This document shows, piece by piece, positions 1 to 8,295 of a stretch of DNA of 13,974 nt. The translations under genes were made by a program, and so were the position numbers. The DNA comes from REEB85 sp018971455 (GTDB lineage: Bacteria; Pseudomonadota; Alphaproteobacteria; Acetobacterales; Acetobacteraceae): the NCBI GenBank assembly GCA_028871195.1, contig JAGWNT010000099.1, forward strand, positions 1 to 13,974, written 5' to 3'. The notes under the pieces are model-generated. The model was not told where the DNA came from. It worked only from the letters and a program-made list of their open reading frames with translations, and did not search any database. Every line of letters starts with the position of its first letter. Positions within the stretch are counted from its first letter, which is position 1.

Positions 1-1791
1 GCCGGTGGTCTCGAGCCGCGACTTGGATCGCATCACCTGCGCACCCTAACCGTGGTCGGATTCCCCACCGCGACCCATCCCGGCATTCTCGACGAGTTGA
101 ACCGGCTGGCCTTCCCCTACCGCTGGTCCACCCGCGCGATCCTGCTCGACAAGACCGAAGCGGTGAAGCTGCTGACCAAGATCCGGCGGCAGTGGTTCGC
201 CAAGCGCAAGTCGATCGCCGCCATCGTCAAGGAGGTGATGACCAACGAGGCCTCGACGCTGGTCGATAGCGACGCGGCCAATAAGGCGGCCGACGCGGAT
301 CAGGCCCTGCAAGAACTCGGCTCCGACGATGTCGGCCAAGCCTATATCACCGCCACCGTCACCGTCTGGGATGAGGACGCGGGCCTTGCGGCCGAGAAGC
401 TCCGCCTCGTCGAGAAGGTGATCCAGGGCCGCGATTTCACCTGCATGGCCGAGGGCGTGAACGCGCTCGAAGCCTGGCTCGGGTCGATCCCCGGCCATGC
501 CTACGCCAATGTCCGCCAGCCGCCGGTCTCGACGCTCAACCTGGCGCACATGATCCCGCTTTCGGCGGTGTGGGCCGGGCCGGCACGGGACGAGCATTTC
601 CAGGCGCCGCCGCTGCTGTTCGGCAAGACCGAGGGCTCGACGCCGTTCCGGCTGAGCCTGCATGTCGGCGACGTCGGCCATACGCTGATCGTCGGCCCGA
701 CCGGCGCCGGCAAATCGGTCCTGCTGTCGCTGATGGCGATGCAGTTCCGGCGCTACCGGAACAATCAGATCTTCGCTTTCGATTTCGGCGGCTCGATCCG
801 CGTCGCAGCACTCGCCACGGGCGGCGACTGGCACGATCTCGGCGGCAGTCTGTCGGCGGGATCGGAGCATTCCGTCTCGCTTCAGCCGCTGGCCCGCATC
901 GACGACCCGGCCGAGCGCGCCTGGGCCGCCGAATGGGTGACGGCGATCCTCGCAAAGGAAGGCGTCACCATCGATCCGACCGCGAAGGAGCATGTCTGGT
1001 CGGCGCTGACCTCGCTGGCGTCCTCGCCCGCCGAAGAACGCACCATCACCGGCCTCGCGGTGCTGTTGCAATCGACGGCGCTGAAGCAGGCGCTCCAGCC
1101 CTATTGCATCGGTGGACCGTCCGGCCGGCTGCTCGATGCCGAGAGCGAGCATCTCGGCTTGGCCTCTGTCCAGGCCTTCGAGACCGAAGGCCTCATCGGC
1201 GCCGGCGCGGCGCCCGCCGTGTTGACCTATCTCTTCCACCGCATCGAGGGTCGGCTCGATGGCCGACCGACGCTGCTCATCATCGACGAGGGCTGGCTGG
1301 TCCTCGACGATCCCGCCTTCGCGCAGCAGCTTCGCGAGTGGTTGAAGACGCTGCGCAAGAAGAACGCCTCCGTCGTCTTCGCCACCCAATCGCTCTCCGA
1401 CATCGACGGCAGCGCCATCGCGCCCGCCATCGTGGAGAGCTGCCCGACGCGCATCTTCCTGCCCAACGAGCGCGCGATCGAGCCGCAGATCACGGCGATC
1501 TATCGCCGGTTCGGGCTGAACGACCGGCAGATCGAGATCCTCGCCCGCGCCACACCCAAGCGCGACTATTACTGCCAGTCGCGGCGCGGCAATCGGCTGT
1601 TCGAGCTGGGTCTCGGCCCCGTGGCGCTGGCCTTCTGCGCCGCGTCCTCCAAGCAGGATCACGCCGCGATCGAGCGCATCATCGCCGAGCACTGCCACGA
1701 GGCGTTCACGTCGGCCTGGCTCACCGACCGCGACCTGGCCTGGGCCGCCCAACTCATCCCCGAGCTGACCAACCTGGAGACATCATCATGA
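1..1791 (+). CDS. trbE: Conjugal transfer ATPase TrbE (VirB4 family), 5'-truncated by window edge
   Basis: This is the cytoplasmic or inner-membrane VirB4-type ATPase that powers assembly and transfer by the Trb type IV secretion channel. The reading frame is open from base 1 to the TGA at 1789-1791, about 596 codons. TrbE proteins are roughly 800 residues, so some 200 N-terminal residues lie upstream of the window. A GTG at 52 is in frame, but the residues before it (LGSHHLRTLTV) continue family-like sequence, so it is not the start. Walker A is GPTGAGKS at 694-717. Walker B is TLLIIDEGW, starting at 1270. The VirB4-like stretch LRKKNASVVFATQS follows. The C-terminal ATPase domain looks intact with no frameshift. 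The stop overlaps the trbJ start (ATGA), consistent with translational coupling. The identification rests on recognised motifs plus gene order and is very secure. Confidence 0.95.
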   Translation, partial: AGGLEPRLGSHHLRTLTVVGFPTATHPGILDELNRLAFPYRWSTRAILLDKTEAVKLLTKIRRQWFAKRKSIAAIVKEVMTNEASTLVDSDAANKAADADQALQELGSDDVGQAYITATVTVWDEDAGLAAEKLRLVEKVIQGRDFTCMAEGVNALEAWLGSIPGHAYANVRQPPVSTLNLAHMIPLSAVWAGPARDEHFQAPPLLFGKTEGSTPFRLSLHVGDVGHTLIVGPTGAGKSVLLSLMAMQFRRYRNNQIFAFDFGGSIRVAALATGGDWHDLGGSLSAGSEHSVSLQPLARIDDPAERAWAAEWVTAILAKEGVTIDPTAKEHVWSALTSLASSPAEERTITGLAVLLQSTALKQALQPYCIGGPSGRLLDAESEHLGLASVQAFETEGLIGAGAAPAVLTYLFHRIEGRLDGRPTLLIIDEGWLVLDDPAFAQQLREWLKTLRKKNASVVFATQSLSDIDGSAIAPAIVESCPTRIFLPNERAIEPQITAIYRRFGLNDRQIEILARATPKRDYYCQSRRGNRLFELGLGPVALAFCAASSKQDHAAIERIIAEHCHEAFTSAWLTDRDLAWAAQLIPELTNLETSS

Positions 1792-2525
1792 TCAAACGGC
1801 GCCTTTTGGCGGCGGTGAGCGCCGTCATGCTGTCCCTGGCGATCGCCGCGCCACCGGCCTCGGCGCAGTGGATCGTCTTCGACCCGAGCAACTTCAGCCA
1901 GAACGTGCTGACCGCCGCGCGTGAGCTGCAGCAGGTCACCAACCAGATCCAGATGCTGAGCAACCAGGCGAACATGCTGGTCAACCAGGCGCGCAACCTC
2001 GCCAACCTGCCGATGTCGACGCTGAGCCAGCTTCAGGCCTCGACTGCTCAGACCCAGTCGCTGCTGAGCCAGGCGCAGAACATCGCTTTCGATGTCCAGG
2101 GTATCGAGCAGGCCTATTCGACGAGCTACGGCGCGGCCGCCGGCGCCGGCTCCACCGCCACCATGGTCGCCAATGCCCAGACCCGCTGGCAGAACTCCGT
2201 CGCCGCCTTCGAGGACAGTCTGAAGGTTCAGGCTGGCGTCGTCGGCAACATCCCGACCAACTCCAGCGCGATGACCTCTCTGGTCACGGCCAGCCAGAGC
2301 GCAACGGGCGCGCTCCAGGCGGCTCAGGCCGGCAACCAGCTTCTCGCGCTGCAATCCCAGCAGCTTTCTGACGTGGTCGCGGTGTTGTCCGCGAAGAGCC
2401 GCGCCGATGCGCTCGAGCAGGCCCGCGCGGCCTCGGCCGAAGCGCAAGGCCAGCAGAACTACCAGACCTTCCGGACGACCACCGGCTACGTGCCGGGGAC
2501 CGTCACCATGTTCCGCCCCAACTGA
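1788..2525 (+). CDS. trbJ: Periplasmic conjugal transfer protein TrbJ (VirB5-like)
   Basis: The product is 245 residues. TrbJ is the VirB5-like secreted component of the Trb channel, thought to act at the pilus or periplasmic side. The start is the ATG at 1788, overlapping the trbE stop and preceded by GGAGA at 1776-1780. A clear signal peptide is present: MIKRR, then a hydrophobic core, then a predicted signal peptidase I site at PASA/QW (about residue 26). The mature part opens with the family-typical QWIVFDPSNFSQNVLTAA. It then becomes a long, Gln/Asn/Ala/Leu-rich helical region with heptad-like spacing (residues about 40-110 and 170-225), likely coiled coil. The C-terminus (TGYVPGTVTMFRPN) also looks family-typical. 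A trbK-like gene starts nine bases after the stop. Nothing appears broken. Confidence 0.94.
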   Translation: MIKRRLLAAVSAVMLSLAIAAPPASAQWIVFDPSNFSQNVLTAARELQQVTNQIQMLSNQANMLVNQARNLANLPMSTLSQLQASTAQTQSLLSQAQNIAFDVQGIEQAYSTSYGAAAGAGSTATMVANAQTRWQNSVAAFEDSLKVQAGVVGNIPTNSSAMTSLVTASQSATGALQAAQAGNQLLALQSQQLSDVVAVLSAKSRADALEQARAASAEAQGQQNYQTFRTTTGYVPGTVTMFRPN

Positions 2526-2534
2526 GGCGGGGCG

Positions 2535-2864
2535 ATGCCGGGACGTTCAGGCGCCTTCCGTGCCGCCGCGATCCTCTTGCTGGTCGCGGTCATCATCGCA
2601 AGCCTCTTGGCGATTGGCCGACGCCCCGTGCCACCCGTCGCCGTTACACCTGCGACGATCCCCAACCCTGCACAGGATGATCTCTCGGCCGAGTTGCGCC
2701 GTTGCAGCGCGCTCGGTCCGCAAGACCCCGAGGACGCGCGCTGCGTGGCGGTCTGGGAGGAGAACCGCCGTCGCTTCCTCGGCAAGCCGGCGCTGCCGCT
2801 GCCGCTGCAATCGTCCCTGGGCGCGGCTGCGCCGGCCACTCCCGCCAAGGAAGACGCACGATGA
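2535..2864 (+). CDS. TrbK-alt type putative entry exclusion protein
   Basis: This small protein has 109 residues and one N-terminal membrane segment (about residues 10-27, rich in Ala, Ile, Leu and Val). A probably periplasmic tail follows. The core stretch, with Cys57 and Cys70 in RCSALGPQDPEDARC followed by VAVWEENRRRFLG, matches the alternative TrbK (TrbK-alt) signature as I recall it. This family sits between trbJ and trbL in alphaproteobacterial conjugative elements. Unlike RP4 TrbK, I see no lipobox. Plasmid TrbK proteins block entry of a second copy of the same element; that role is by analogy here. The ATG at 2535 follows a GAGGCGGGG purine stretch. The stop overlaps the trbL start (ATGA at 2861-2864). 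The Pro/Ala-rich C-terminus looks disordered. Family placement is good, function only inferred. Confidence 0.82.
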   Translation: MPGRSGAFRAAAILLLVAVIIASLLAIGRRPVPPVAVTPATIPNPAQDDLSAELRRCSALGPQDPEDARCVAVWEENRRRFLGKPALPLPLQSSLGAAAPATPAKEDAR

Positions 2865-4207
2865 ACAATGTCGGCGTCATCGACACCTTCCTCAACACCT
2901 TCACGACTTACATCGATTCCGGATTCGGATTGATCAAGGGCGAGGTCGCCTATCTCTCCTCGACCCTGATCGTCATCGACGTCACGCTCGCCGGATTGTT
3001 CTGGGCCTGGGGCGCGGACGAGGACATCCTTCAGCGGCTCGTAAAGAAGACGCTCTACATCGGCTTCTTCGCCTTCATCATCACCAACTTCAACAATCTC
3101 TCCGCGATCGTCTTCAACAGCTTCGCCGGCCTCGGTCTGAAGGCCGGCGGCTCGACCATTTCGACGGCGACGTTCCTTCAGCCGGGCCATCTCGCTCAGG
3201 TCGGTCTCACCGCTGGCCAGCCGCTGCTCGACGCCGCCAGCCAGATGATGGGCTTCACCAGCTTCTTCGCGAACTTCGTGCAAATCGCGGTGCTGATGAT
3301 CTCATGGCTGCTGGTGTTGATCGCGTTCTTCATCCTCGCGGTGCAGCTCTTCGTGACGCTCATCGAGTTCAAGCTGACGACGCTCGCCGGCTTCATCCTC
3401 ATCCCCTTCGCGCTGTTCAACAAAACCGCCTTTCTCGCCGAAAAGGTGCTCGGCAACATCGTCGCCTCCGGCGTGAAGGTGATGGTGTTGGCCGTCATCG
3501 TCGGGATCGGCACCGGCCTCTTCTCGCAGTTCACCCAGACCTATGCAGGCGGCCAGCCGACCATCGAGCAGGCGCTGTCCGTCGTGCTCGCGGCGCTGGC
3601 CTTGCTCGGTCTCGGCATCTTCGGCCCGGGCATAGCGACGGGCCTCGTCTCCGGCGCGCCGCAACTGGGCGCGGGCGCTGCGGTCGGCACGGGCCTCGCC
3701 GTTGCCGGCACGGCGATGGCGGGCGCCGGGGCGCTGGGCCTGGCCGGAAGGGGAACCATGGCGGCTGCGTCCGGCACGGCCGCCGCTGCCCGCGGCGGCG
3801 CGGCGATGGCGGGTGGGGCCTCCTCGGCCTACAGCCTCGCCTCGGCCGGCCGTTCTGGCGCCTCGGGTGTCGCGGCGGGTCTGGGAGGAGTCGGTCGCGC
3901 CGCCGCCTCGGCCGCGGCGTCGCCGGTGCGTCGCGCGGCCGGCGCGATGAAGGACAGCTTCTCGGCTGGCGCGCAATCGAGCTTCGCCATGACCGGCGGG
4001 GCATCGACCATGGGAACCGTCGGCGGCGCGGGAGCGGCGGCCGATCCGGGCGGCGCCGCATCAGATGCTGGCGCTCCGCCGGCCTGGGCCCAGCGCCTGC
4101 GACGCAACCAAGCCATGACCCACGGCGCCCAGGCGGCCGCGCAGGCGCTCAGGTCAGGCGATAGCCATGGCGGCGGCCACTCCGTGGATCTCTCGGGAGG
4201 AGAATAG
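2861..4207 (+). CDS. trbL: Inner-membrane conjugal transfer protein TrbL (VirB6-like)
   Basis: The product is 448 residues. TrbL is the polytopic inner-membrane subunit of the Trb channel, equivalent to VirB6, and is essential for mating-pair formation. The start is the ATG at 2861 with AAGGAAG just upstream, overlapping the end of the trbK-like gene. The opening MNNVGVIDTFLNTFTTYIDSG is typical. Hydrophobic segments lie at about residues 33-50, 64-84, 139-167, 171-189, 203-223 and 238-264. From about residue 265 the protein becomes a long Ala/Gly/Ser-rich, low-complexity tail of some 180 residues. It carries small basic patches (PVRRAAGAMKD) and ends in a Gly/His stretch. Such tails are common in TrbL and poorly conserved. 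The stop is TAG at 4205-4207, three bases before trbF. Confidence 0.94.
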   Translation: MNNVGVIDTFLNTFTTYIDSGFGLIKGEVAYLSSTLIVIDVTLAGLFWAWGADEDILQRLVKKTLYIGFFAFIITNFNNLSAIVFNSFAGLGLKAGGSTISTATFLQPGHLAQVGLTAGQPLLDAASQMMGFTSFFANFVQIAVLMISWLLVLIAFFILAVQLFVTLIEFKLTTLAGFILIPFALFNKTAFLAEKVLGNIVASGVKVMVLAVIVGIGTGLFSQFTQTYAGGQPTIEQALSVVLAALALLGLGIFGPGIATGLVSGAPQLGAGAAVGTGLAVAGTAMAGAGALGLAGRGTMAAASGTAAAARGGAAMAGGASSAYSLASAGRSGASGVAAGLGGVGRAAASAAASPVRRAAGAMKDSFSAGAQSSFAMTGGASTMGTVGGAGAAADPGGAASDAGAPPAWAQRLRRNQAMTHGAQAAAQALRSGDSHGGGHSVDLSGGE

Positions 4208-4210
4208 ACG

Positions 4211-4900
4211 ATGGCGCTCTTTCGCCGGGCGTCGGTCCGATATGGCCGCACCCCCGAACCGGAAACACCCTACCAGCGCGCCGCGCAGGCCTGGGACGAG
4301 CGGATCGGCTCGGCCCGTGTTCAGGCGAGAAACTGGCGGCTGATGGCCTTCGGCTCGCTCGCGCTCTCGATGGGTCTGGCCGGTGGGCTCGTCTGGCAGT
4401 CGAGCCACGGCAGCATCGTCCCCTGGGTGGTGCAGGTCGACAAGCTCGGCCAGGCGCAGGCGGTCGCGCCCGCCACCGCAGACTACCACCCGACCGATCC
4501 GGAAATCGCCTGGTATCTCGCCCATTTCATCGAACTGGTCCGTTCGCTCCCGGCCGATCCGATCATCGTCCGGCAGAACTGGCTCCAGGCCTACGACTTC
4601 ACCAGTACCTCAGGGTCCCAGGCGCTCAACGACTATGCCCGCGCCAATGATCCCTTCGCCAAGCTCGGCAAACAGCAAATCGCCATCGACGTCTCGAGTG
4701 TGATCCGCGCCTCGCCATCGAGCTTCCGTGTCGAGTGGATCGAGCATCGTTACGAGGACGGCGCACTCGCGGACACCTCGCGATGGACCGCGATCCTGAC
4801 CATCGCGATCCAGCCGCCCACCTCCGCCGACGTGCTCCGCAAGAACCCGCTCGGCATCTACGTCACCGCCATCAACTGGTCGAAGGAGCTGGGACAATGA
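4211..4900 (+). CDS. trbF: Conjugal transfer protein TrbF (VirB8-like)
   Basis: The product is 229 residues, the usual family length. TrbF is the bitopic inner-membrane scaffold corresponding to VirB8. Its cytoplasmic N-terminus (residues 1-43, containing ETPYQRAAQAWDERIGSAR) leads into one membrane segment at about 44-62. A periplasmic VirB8-like domain follows, opening with IVPWVVQVDKLG and continuing through VEWIEHRYEDG and NPLGIYVTAINWSKEL near the end. The ATG at 4211 has a strong GGGAGGAG ribosome binding site at 4195-4202. The stop overlaps the trbG start (ATGA at 4897-4900). Neighbour order TrbL-TrbF-TrbG is canonical for the RP4/Ti trb cluster. I see no missing segment. Confidence 0.95.
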   Translation: MALFRRASVRYGRTPEPETPYQRAAQAWDERIGSARVQARNWRLMAFGSLALSMGLAGGLVWQSSHGSIVPWVVQVDKLGQAQAVAPATADYHPTDPEIAWYLAHFIELVRSLPADPIIVRQNWLQAYDFTSTSGSQALNDYARANDPFAKLGKQQIAIDVSSVIRASPSSFRVEWIEHRYEDGALADTSRWTAILTIAIQPPTSADVLRKNPLGIYVTAINWSKELGQ

Positions 4901-5970
4901 CCCCGCCGATTTCCATGGAAGCCGGCGGTCCGGCTCCACGTCTTTCAGTCTGTCAACCGAGCCGGAAGGAAGGTTTTGCGCCCATCCGTAAATCCGGCTT
5001 TGCGGTTCTGCTGCTCTCCGTCACTGCGCTCGGCGGCTGCGCCCACAAATTCATTCCGCCCGACATCAACTACGACAGCGCCGTGCCGGCGAAGCTCACC
5101 GTCGATCCTCCCGCGCCGGTCAAGATCGTCGAGTTGCCGAAGCCCTTGCCGCTGCCCGGGCAGTTGAAGCCATTGGCGAGCGGGAAGGAGCCGCCGCAAT
5201 CGCCCGATCCCGAGATGCGCGTCGCTCGCGCGAACGCTGCCGCCCGCGTGCAGCCCGTGCGCGACGGCTTCATCAACGCCGTGCAGGTCTATCCCTATTC
5301 AGCGGGCGCGCTCTATCAGGCCTACACGGCGCCCGGCGAGATCACCGACATCGCCCTGCAGGAGGGCGAAAAACTCGTCGGCACGGGGCCGGTCGCCGCG
5401 GGCGACACGGTGCGCTGGATCATTGGCGACACCGAGAGCGGGGCGGGCGCGACCAAGCGCATCCACATCCTGGTCAAGCCGACCCGGCCCGATCTCGTGA
5501 CCAACCTCGTCATCAACACCGATCGACGGACCTATCTGCTGGAGCTGCGCTCGACCGAGAAAACCTACATGGCCTCGGTCTCCTGGCAGTACCCCGAGGA
5601 CCAGCTCATCGCGCTGCGCCAACAAAACCAAGCAGCCGAAGCGGCCGCACCGATCGCGACCGACGTCAATCTCGCCGCGATCAACTTCCGCTATGCGATC
5701 GAAGGCGACAATCCGGCCTGGCGGCCGCTGCGCGCCTTCGACGACGGCCAGAAAGTGTACATCGAGTTCCCGTCCGGCATCCAACAGGGCGAGATGCCGC
5801 CGCTCTTCGTCATCGGCCCGGCCGGCGGCTCGGAGCTCGTCAACTACCGCGTCCACGGCAACTACTACATCGTCGATCGCCTGTTCGCTGCGGCAGAGCT
5901 GCGCCTCGGCGACAAGAACAGCGAGCGGCGCGTCCGCATCGTCCGCACCGATGGAAGGCCGCGGCCATGA
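4897..5970 (+). CDS. trbG: Outer-membrane-associated conjugal transfer lipoprotein TrbG (VirB9-like)
   Basis: The product is 357 residues as called. TrbG is the VirB9-like part of the outer-membrane core complex, working with TrbI and TrbF. A lipobox LGGC with Cys48 follows the hydrophobic run FAVLLLSVTA, so the mature protein is probably lipid-anchored. A Pro-rich linker (residues about 60-100) precedes the VirB9/CagX-type beta domain. Landmarks of that domain are VYPYSAGALYQAYTAPGEITDI, RRTYLLELRS, SVSWQYPED and, in the C-terminal lobe, FDDGQKVYIEFP and NYRVHGNYYIVDRLF. The ATG at 4897 overlaps the trbF stop and has AAGGAG at 4883-4888. It leaves an unusually long 30-residue polar lead before the signal-peptide core. 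An internal ATG seven codons in is an alternative start. The stop overlaps trbI (ATGA). Confidence 0.94.
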   Translation: MTPPISMEAGGPAPRLSVCQPSRKEGFAPIRKSGFAVLLLSVTALGGCAHKFIPPDINYDSAVPAKLTVDPPAPVKIVELPKPLPLPGQLKPLASGKEPPQSPDPEMRVARANAAARVQPVRDGFINAVQVYPYSAGALYQAYTAPGEITDIALQEGEKLVGTGPVAAGDTVRWIIGDTESGAGATKRIHILVKPTRPDLVTNLVINTDRRTYLLELRSTEKTYMASVSWQYPEDQLIALRQQNQAAEAAAPIATDVNLAAINFRYAIEGDNPAWRPLRAFDDGQKVYIEFPSGIQQGEMPPLFVIGPAGGSELVNYRVHGNYYIVDRLFAAAELRLGDKNSERRVRIVRTDGRPRP

Positions 5971-7148
5971 CGGAGGAGCCGACGCCTCCCGCGCCGCCTG
6001 ACCTGCGACTTCGGGGCGAGCGGCCGCGCGTGACCCGTCTGTCGCGCAAGGTGCTGATCGCCCTTGGCGGGGTCTCGGCGCTCGCCGTCGCCGGCGCACT
6101 CGGCTACGCGCTCCAGACCCGCAACAAGACCCAGACCGGCCAGGAGCTGCTCAGCACGCAGAACCGCCCCTCGGCCGAGGGGCTGGCGGCGCTCCCCAAG
6201 GACTACACCGGCTTGCCGCGGCAGGTCCCGCCGCTGGGTCCGCCGTTGCCCGGTGATCTCGGCAAGCCGATCCTCAACGCCGGAGCCGCGCCGAATACCG
6301 CCCCGCCACCCGCCGGACCGGATTCGCAGGCGCAGCGGTTCGCCCAGGAGGCCGAGGCGGCGCGGGTCAGCCGTCTCTTCGCCCAGACCAACCAGCAACC
6401 CCAGCCGGTCGGTTTCACCGCGGCGAATGCGGTCGGGGCGCAGGGCGGCCCGACGCCGACGCCACCCGTTGACGCAGGCGCCGCGCAGAACATGCAGGAC
6501 CGCAAGACCGCCTTCCTCAACGCCTCGACCGATCGCCGCACGGTCAGCGACGACCGTCTCCAGGCGAAGGCTTCGCCCTATGTCGTTCAGGCCGGCACAG
6601 TCATTCCGGCGGCCCTCCTCACCGGCATCCGCTCCGATCTTCCCGGCCAGATCACCGCCCAGGTGACGGAGGCGGTCTACGACACGCCGACGGGCCACTA
6701 TCTGCTGATCCCCCAGGGCGCGAAGCTGATCGGCCAGTACGACAGCTCGGTCGCGTTCGGGCAAAGTCGCGTGCTTCTCGTGTGGACCCGCCTGATCATG
6801 CCGGATGGCGCCTCGATCGTGCTGGAGCGCCAGCCGGGCGCCGACGCCGGGGGTTATGCGGGCCTCGAGGACCAAGTGGACTATCACTGGTGGGCGCTCG
6901 CCAAGGCCGCTGTCCTCTCGACGCTCCTCAGCGTCGGCGCCGAGGCCGGCACGAGCAACAGCGAGAACAATCTCGCCCAGGCGATCCGGATGGGGGCCTC
7001 CAATAGCATCAGCCAGACTGGCCAGCAGATCGTCGAGCGCCAGCTCAACATCCAGCCGACGCTGACCATCCGCCCAGGCTTCCCGGTTCGCGTCATCGTC
7101 ACGCGGGACCTGGTGCTGACGCCCTACGGCTCGGGAGGAACGCCATGA
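5967..7148 (+). CDS. trbI: Conjugal transfer protein TrbI (VirB10-like)
   Basis: The product is 393 residues. TrbI is the VirB10-type protein that spans inner membrane, periplasm and outer-membrane complex and is thought to relay energy to the channel. A short Pro-rich cytoplasmic N-terminus and a basic patch (RLSRK) precede one membrane helix at about residues 29-48. A long Pro/Gln/Ala-rich periplasmic linker extends to about 190. The conserved TrbI/VirB10 beta domain follows: ASPYVVQAGTVIPAALLTGI, YLLIPQGAKLIGQYDS, RVLLVWTRLIMPDGASI, and a C-terminal IRPGFPVRVIVTRDLVL. The ATG at 5967 overlaps the trbG stop, with GGAAGG at 5953-5958. The stop overlaps the next small gene (ATGA). No trbH homologue lies between trbG and trbI. 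Confidence 0.95.
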   Translation: MTEEPTPPAPPDLRLRGERPRVTRLSRKVLIALGGVSALAVAGALGYALQTRNKTQTGQELLSTQNRPSAEGLAALPKDYTGLPRQVPPLGPPLPGDLGKPILNAGAAPNTAPPPAGPDSQAQRFAQEAEAARVSRLFAQTNQQPQPVGFTAANAVGAQGGPTPTPPVDAGAAQNMQDRKTAFLNASTDRRTVSDDRLQAKASPYVVQAGTVIPAALLTGIRSDLPGQITAQVTEAVYDTPTGHYLLIPQGAKLIGQYDSSVAFGQSRVLLVWTRLIMPDGASIVLERQPGADAGGYAGLEDQVDYHWWALAKAAVLSTLLSVGAEAGTSNSENNLAQAIRMGASNSISQTGQQIVERQLNIQPTLTIRPGFPVRVIVTRDLVLTPYGSGGTP

Positions 7149-7402
7149 CGAAACTCAAGCTTGGCCCCATCGCCGACGACAAGCCGGTCAGGGTCAGCGT
7201 CGAACTCCCCGCCGCTGTACATCGCGACCTGATGGCCTATGCCGAGGTTCTCAGTCGCGCGACGGGCCAGACGGCGCCCGAGCCCGCCAAGCTCATTCCA
7301 CCGATGGTCGAGCGTTTCATGGCGACCGACCGTGCTTTCGCGAAGGCGCGCCGCGATCAGATTGCTCAGGCGCGCCCCGGCTCCGGCGAAAGGTCGGGGT
7401 GA
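7145..7402 (+). CDS. DUF2274 family small protein at end of trb cluster
   Basis: The product is an 85-residue soluble, charged protein. It looks like the DUF2274 family, which in alphaproteobacteria typically sits immediately after trbI. Its biochemical function is unknown. The recognisable stretch is KPVRVSVELPAAVHRDLMAYAEVL followed by PAKLIPPMVERFMATDRAF. A strand, then a helix, then another helix after a short linker resembles a ribbon-helix-helix or antitoxin-like DNA-binding layout. That resemblance is my inference from pattern only. The ATG at 7145 overlaps the trbI stop and has an excellent GGGAGGAA site at 7133-7140, so it is certainly translated with the trb cluster. Its last 37 bases overlap the 3' end of the convergent LysR gene. 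Confidence 0.85.
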   Translation: MTKLKLGPIADDKPVRVSVELPAAVHRDLMAYAEVLSRATGQTAPEPAKLIPPMVERFMATDRAFAKARRDQIAQARPGSGERSG

Positions 7403-8295
7403 TGTTCCCGCAGCATGGAGAGGAAGGATTGCAGTGTCGGATTGCTGTTCGCGTCCCGCCAGCAGGCCATGAAATTGACGCGGGTCGGTCCGTCATCCTC
7501 CCAGACCTCACGATAGACGACGCTGTCGTACCGGGCGCCTGTCGCGCCCTCGAACATCAGGAGCGGGCCGTAGCCCGCGCTGACGAGGCTGAGCAGGCGA
7601 TCGAGTGAGGCGTCCTGGTGGACGACGTGCTCGGAGCCCACGGTGTTGCGCAGCTTCGCTACGAGCAGCCGCTCCAGCTCCGGTCCTGGCCCCTGCTGCG
7701 GCATCAGAACCCGTTCATCCGCGAGCTGGGTCCAGCGGATCCGAGTTTGACCGGCGAGGGGATGCCTATCGTGGAGAGCCGCGATGACCCGCTCGCCCCA
7801 GAGCGGTAGCATGCGGTCATTCCAGCCCGTCGTCTGGCCCGTCATGATGGCGATGTCGATGGCGTTGCCGGCCAGCGCCCGCAGCAGCCGATCATGGCTT
7901 CCATCAACGGTGCGGACTTCGACATCCGGGAAGCGCCGCCGATAGTCGACGAGCGTCGCATGCATATTCCCGGCAGAGGGGGAAGCGTGGACGCCGATCG
8001 TCAGTAATCCGAGCTCGCCACCGCTTCTACTCTTGAGCCGCCGTAACTCGGCGTCGACCTCGTCGAGAATCCGCTCGGCGCTGACGATGAACTCAAGCCC
8101 CATGTTCGTGAGGCGGGTTCCGCCGTTGGTTCTCTCAAACAGAACAACGCCCAGCCGGCGCTCAATGTCGCGCAGGCGGCGGCTCAAGGTCGACTGGCGG
8201 ATGTTCAGAGCCTCCGCCGCCTGCCTGAGGCTGCGGTGCTGTGATGCTGTGACCGCCAAACGGAAATCACGAAGCTCCACGTCCACGTCGTTCAC
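7366..8295 (-). CDS. LysR-type transcriptional regulator at the end of the trb cluster
   Basis: The product is 309 residues, normal for LysR regulators. An N-terminal winged helix-turn-helix is obvious at about residues 10-66: FRLAVTASQHRSLRQAAEAL, then NIRQSTLSRRLRDIERRLGV, then LFERTNGGTRLT. A linker helix is followed by a periplasmic-binding-protein-like effector domain from about residue 93 (LGLLTIGVHASPSAGN). Neither the ligand nor the target promoters can be read from sequence. The start is taken as the GTG at 8295, because the frame upstream meets a stop with no ATG, GTG or TTG between. GTG codons at 8286 and 8280 remain possible, and none has a good ribosome binding site. The gene converges on, and overlaps by 37 bases, the DUF2274 gene. 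It could regulate conjugation of the element or be a passenger. Confidence 0.93.
   Translation of the reverse strand: MNDVDVELRDFRLAVTASQHRSLRQAAEALNIRQSTLSRRLRDIERRLGVVLFERTNGGTRLTNMGLEFIVSAERILDEVDAELRRLKSRSGGELGLLTIGVHASPSAGNMHATLVDYRRRFPDVEVRTVDGSHDRLLRALAGNAIDIAIMTGQTTGWNDRMLPLWGERVIAALHDRHPLAGQTRIRWTQLADERVLMPQQGPGPELERLLVAKLRNTVGSEHVVHQDASLDRLLSLVSAGYGPLLMFEGATGARYDSVVYREVWEDDGPTRVNFMACWRDANSNPTLQSFLSMLREHHPDLSPEPGRA

Noticed and set aside
52..54. GTG as the trbE start
   Set aside because: The frame is open upstream to base 1 and encodes family-like residues, so the gene begins outside the window.
46..1752. A 568-codon frame on the - strand opposite trbE
   Set aside because: It mirrors the codon periodicity of trbE in GC-rich DNA, gives an Arg/Gly/Asp-rich nonsense protein with no domain, and lies under an unambiguous ATPase gene.
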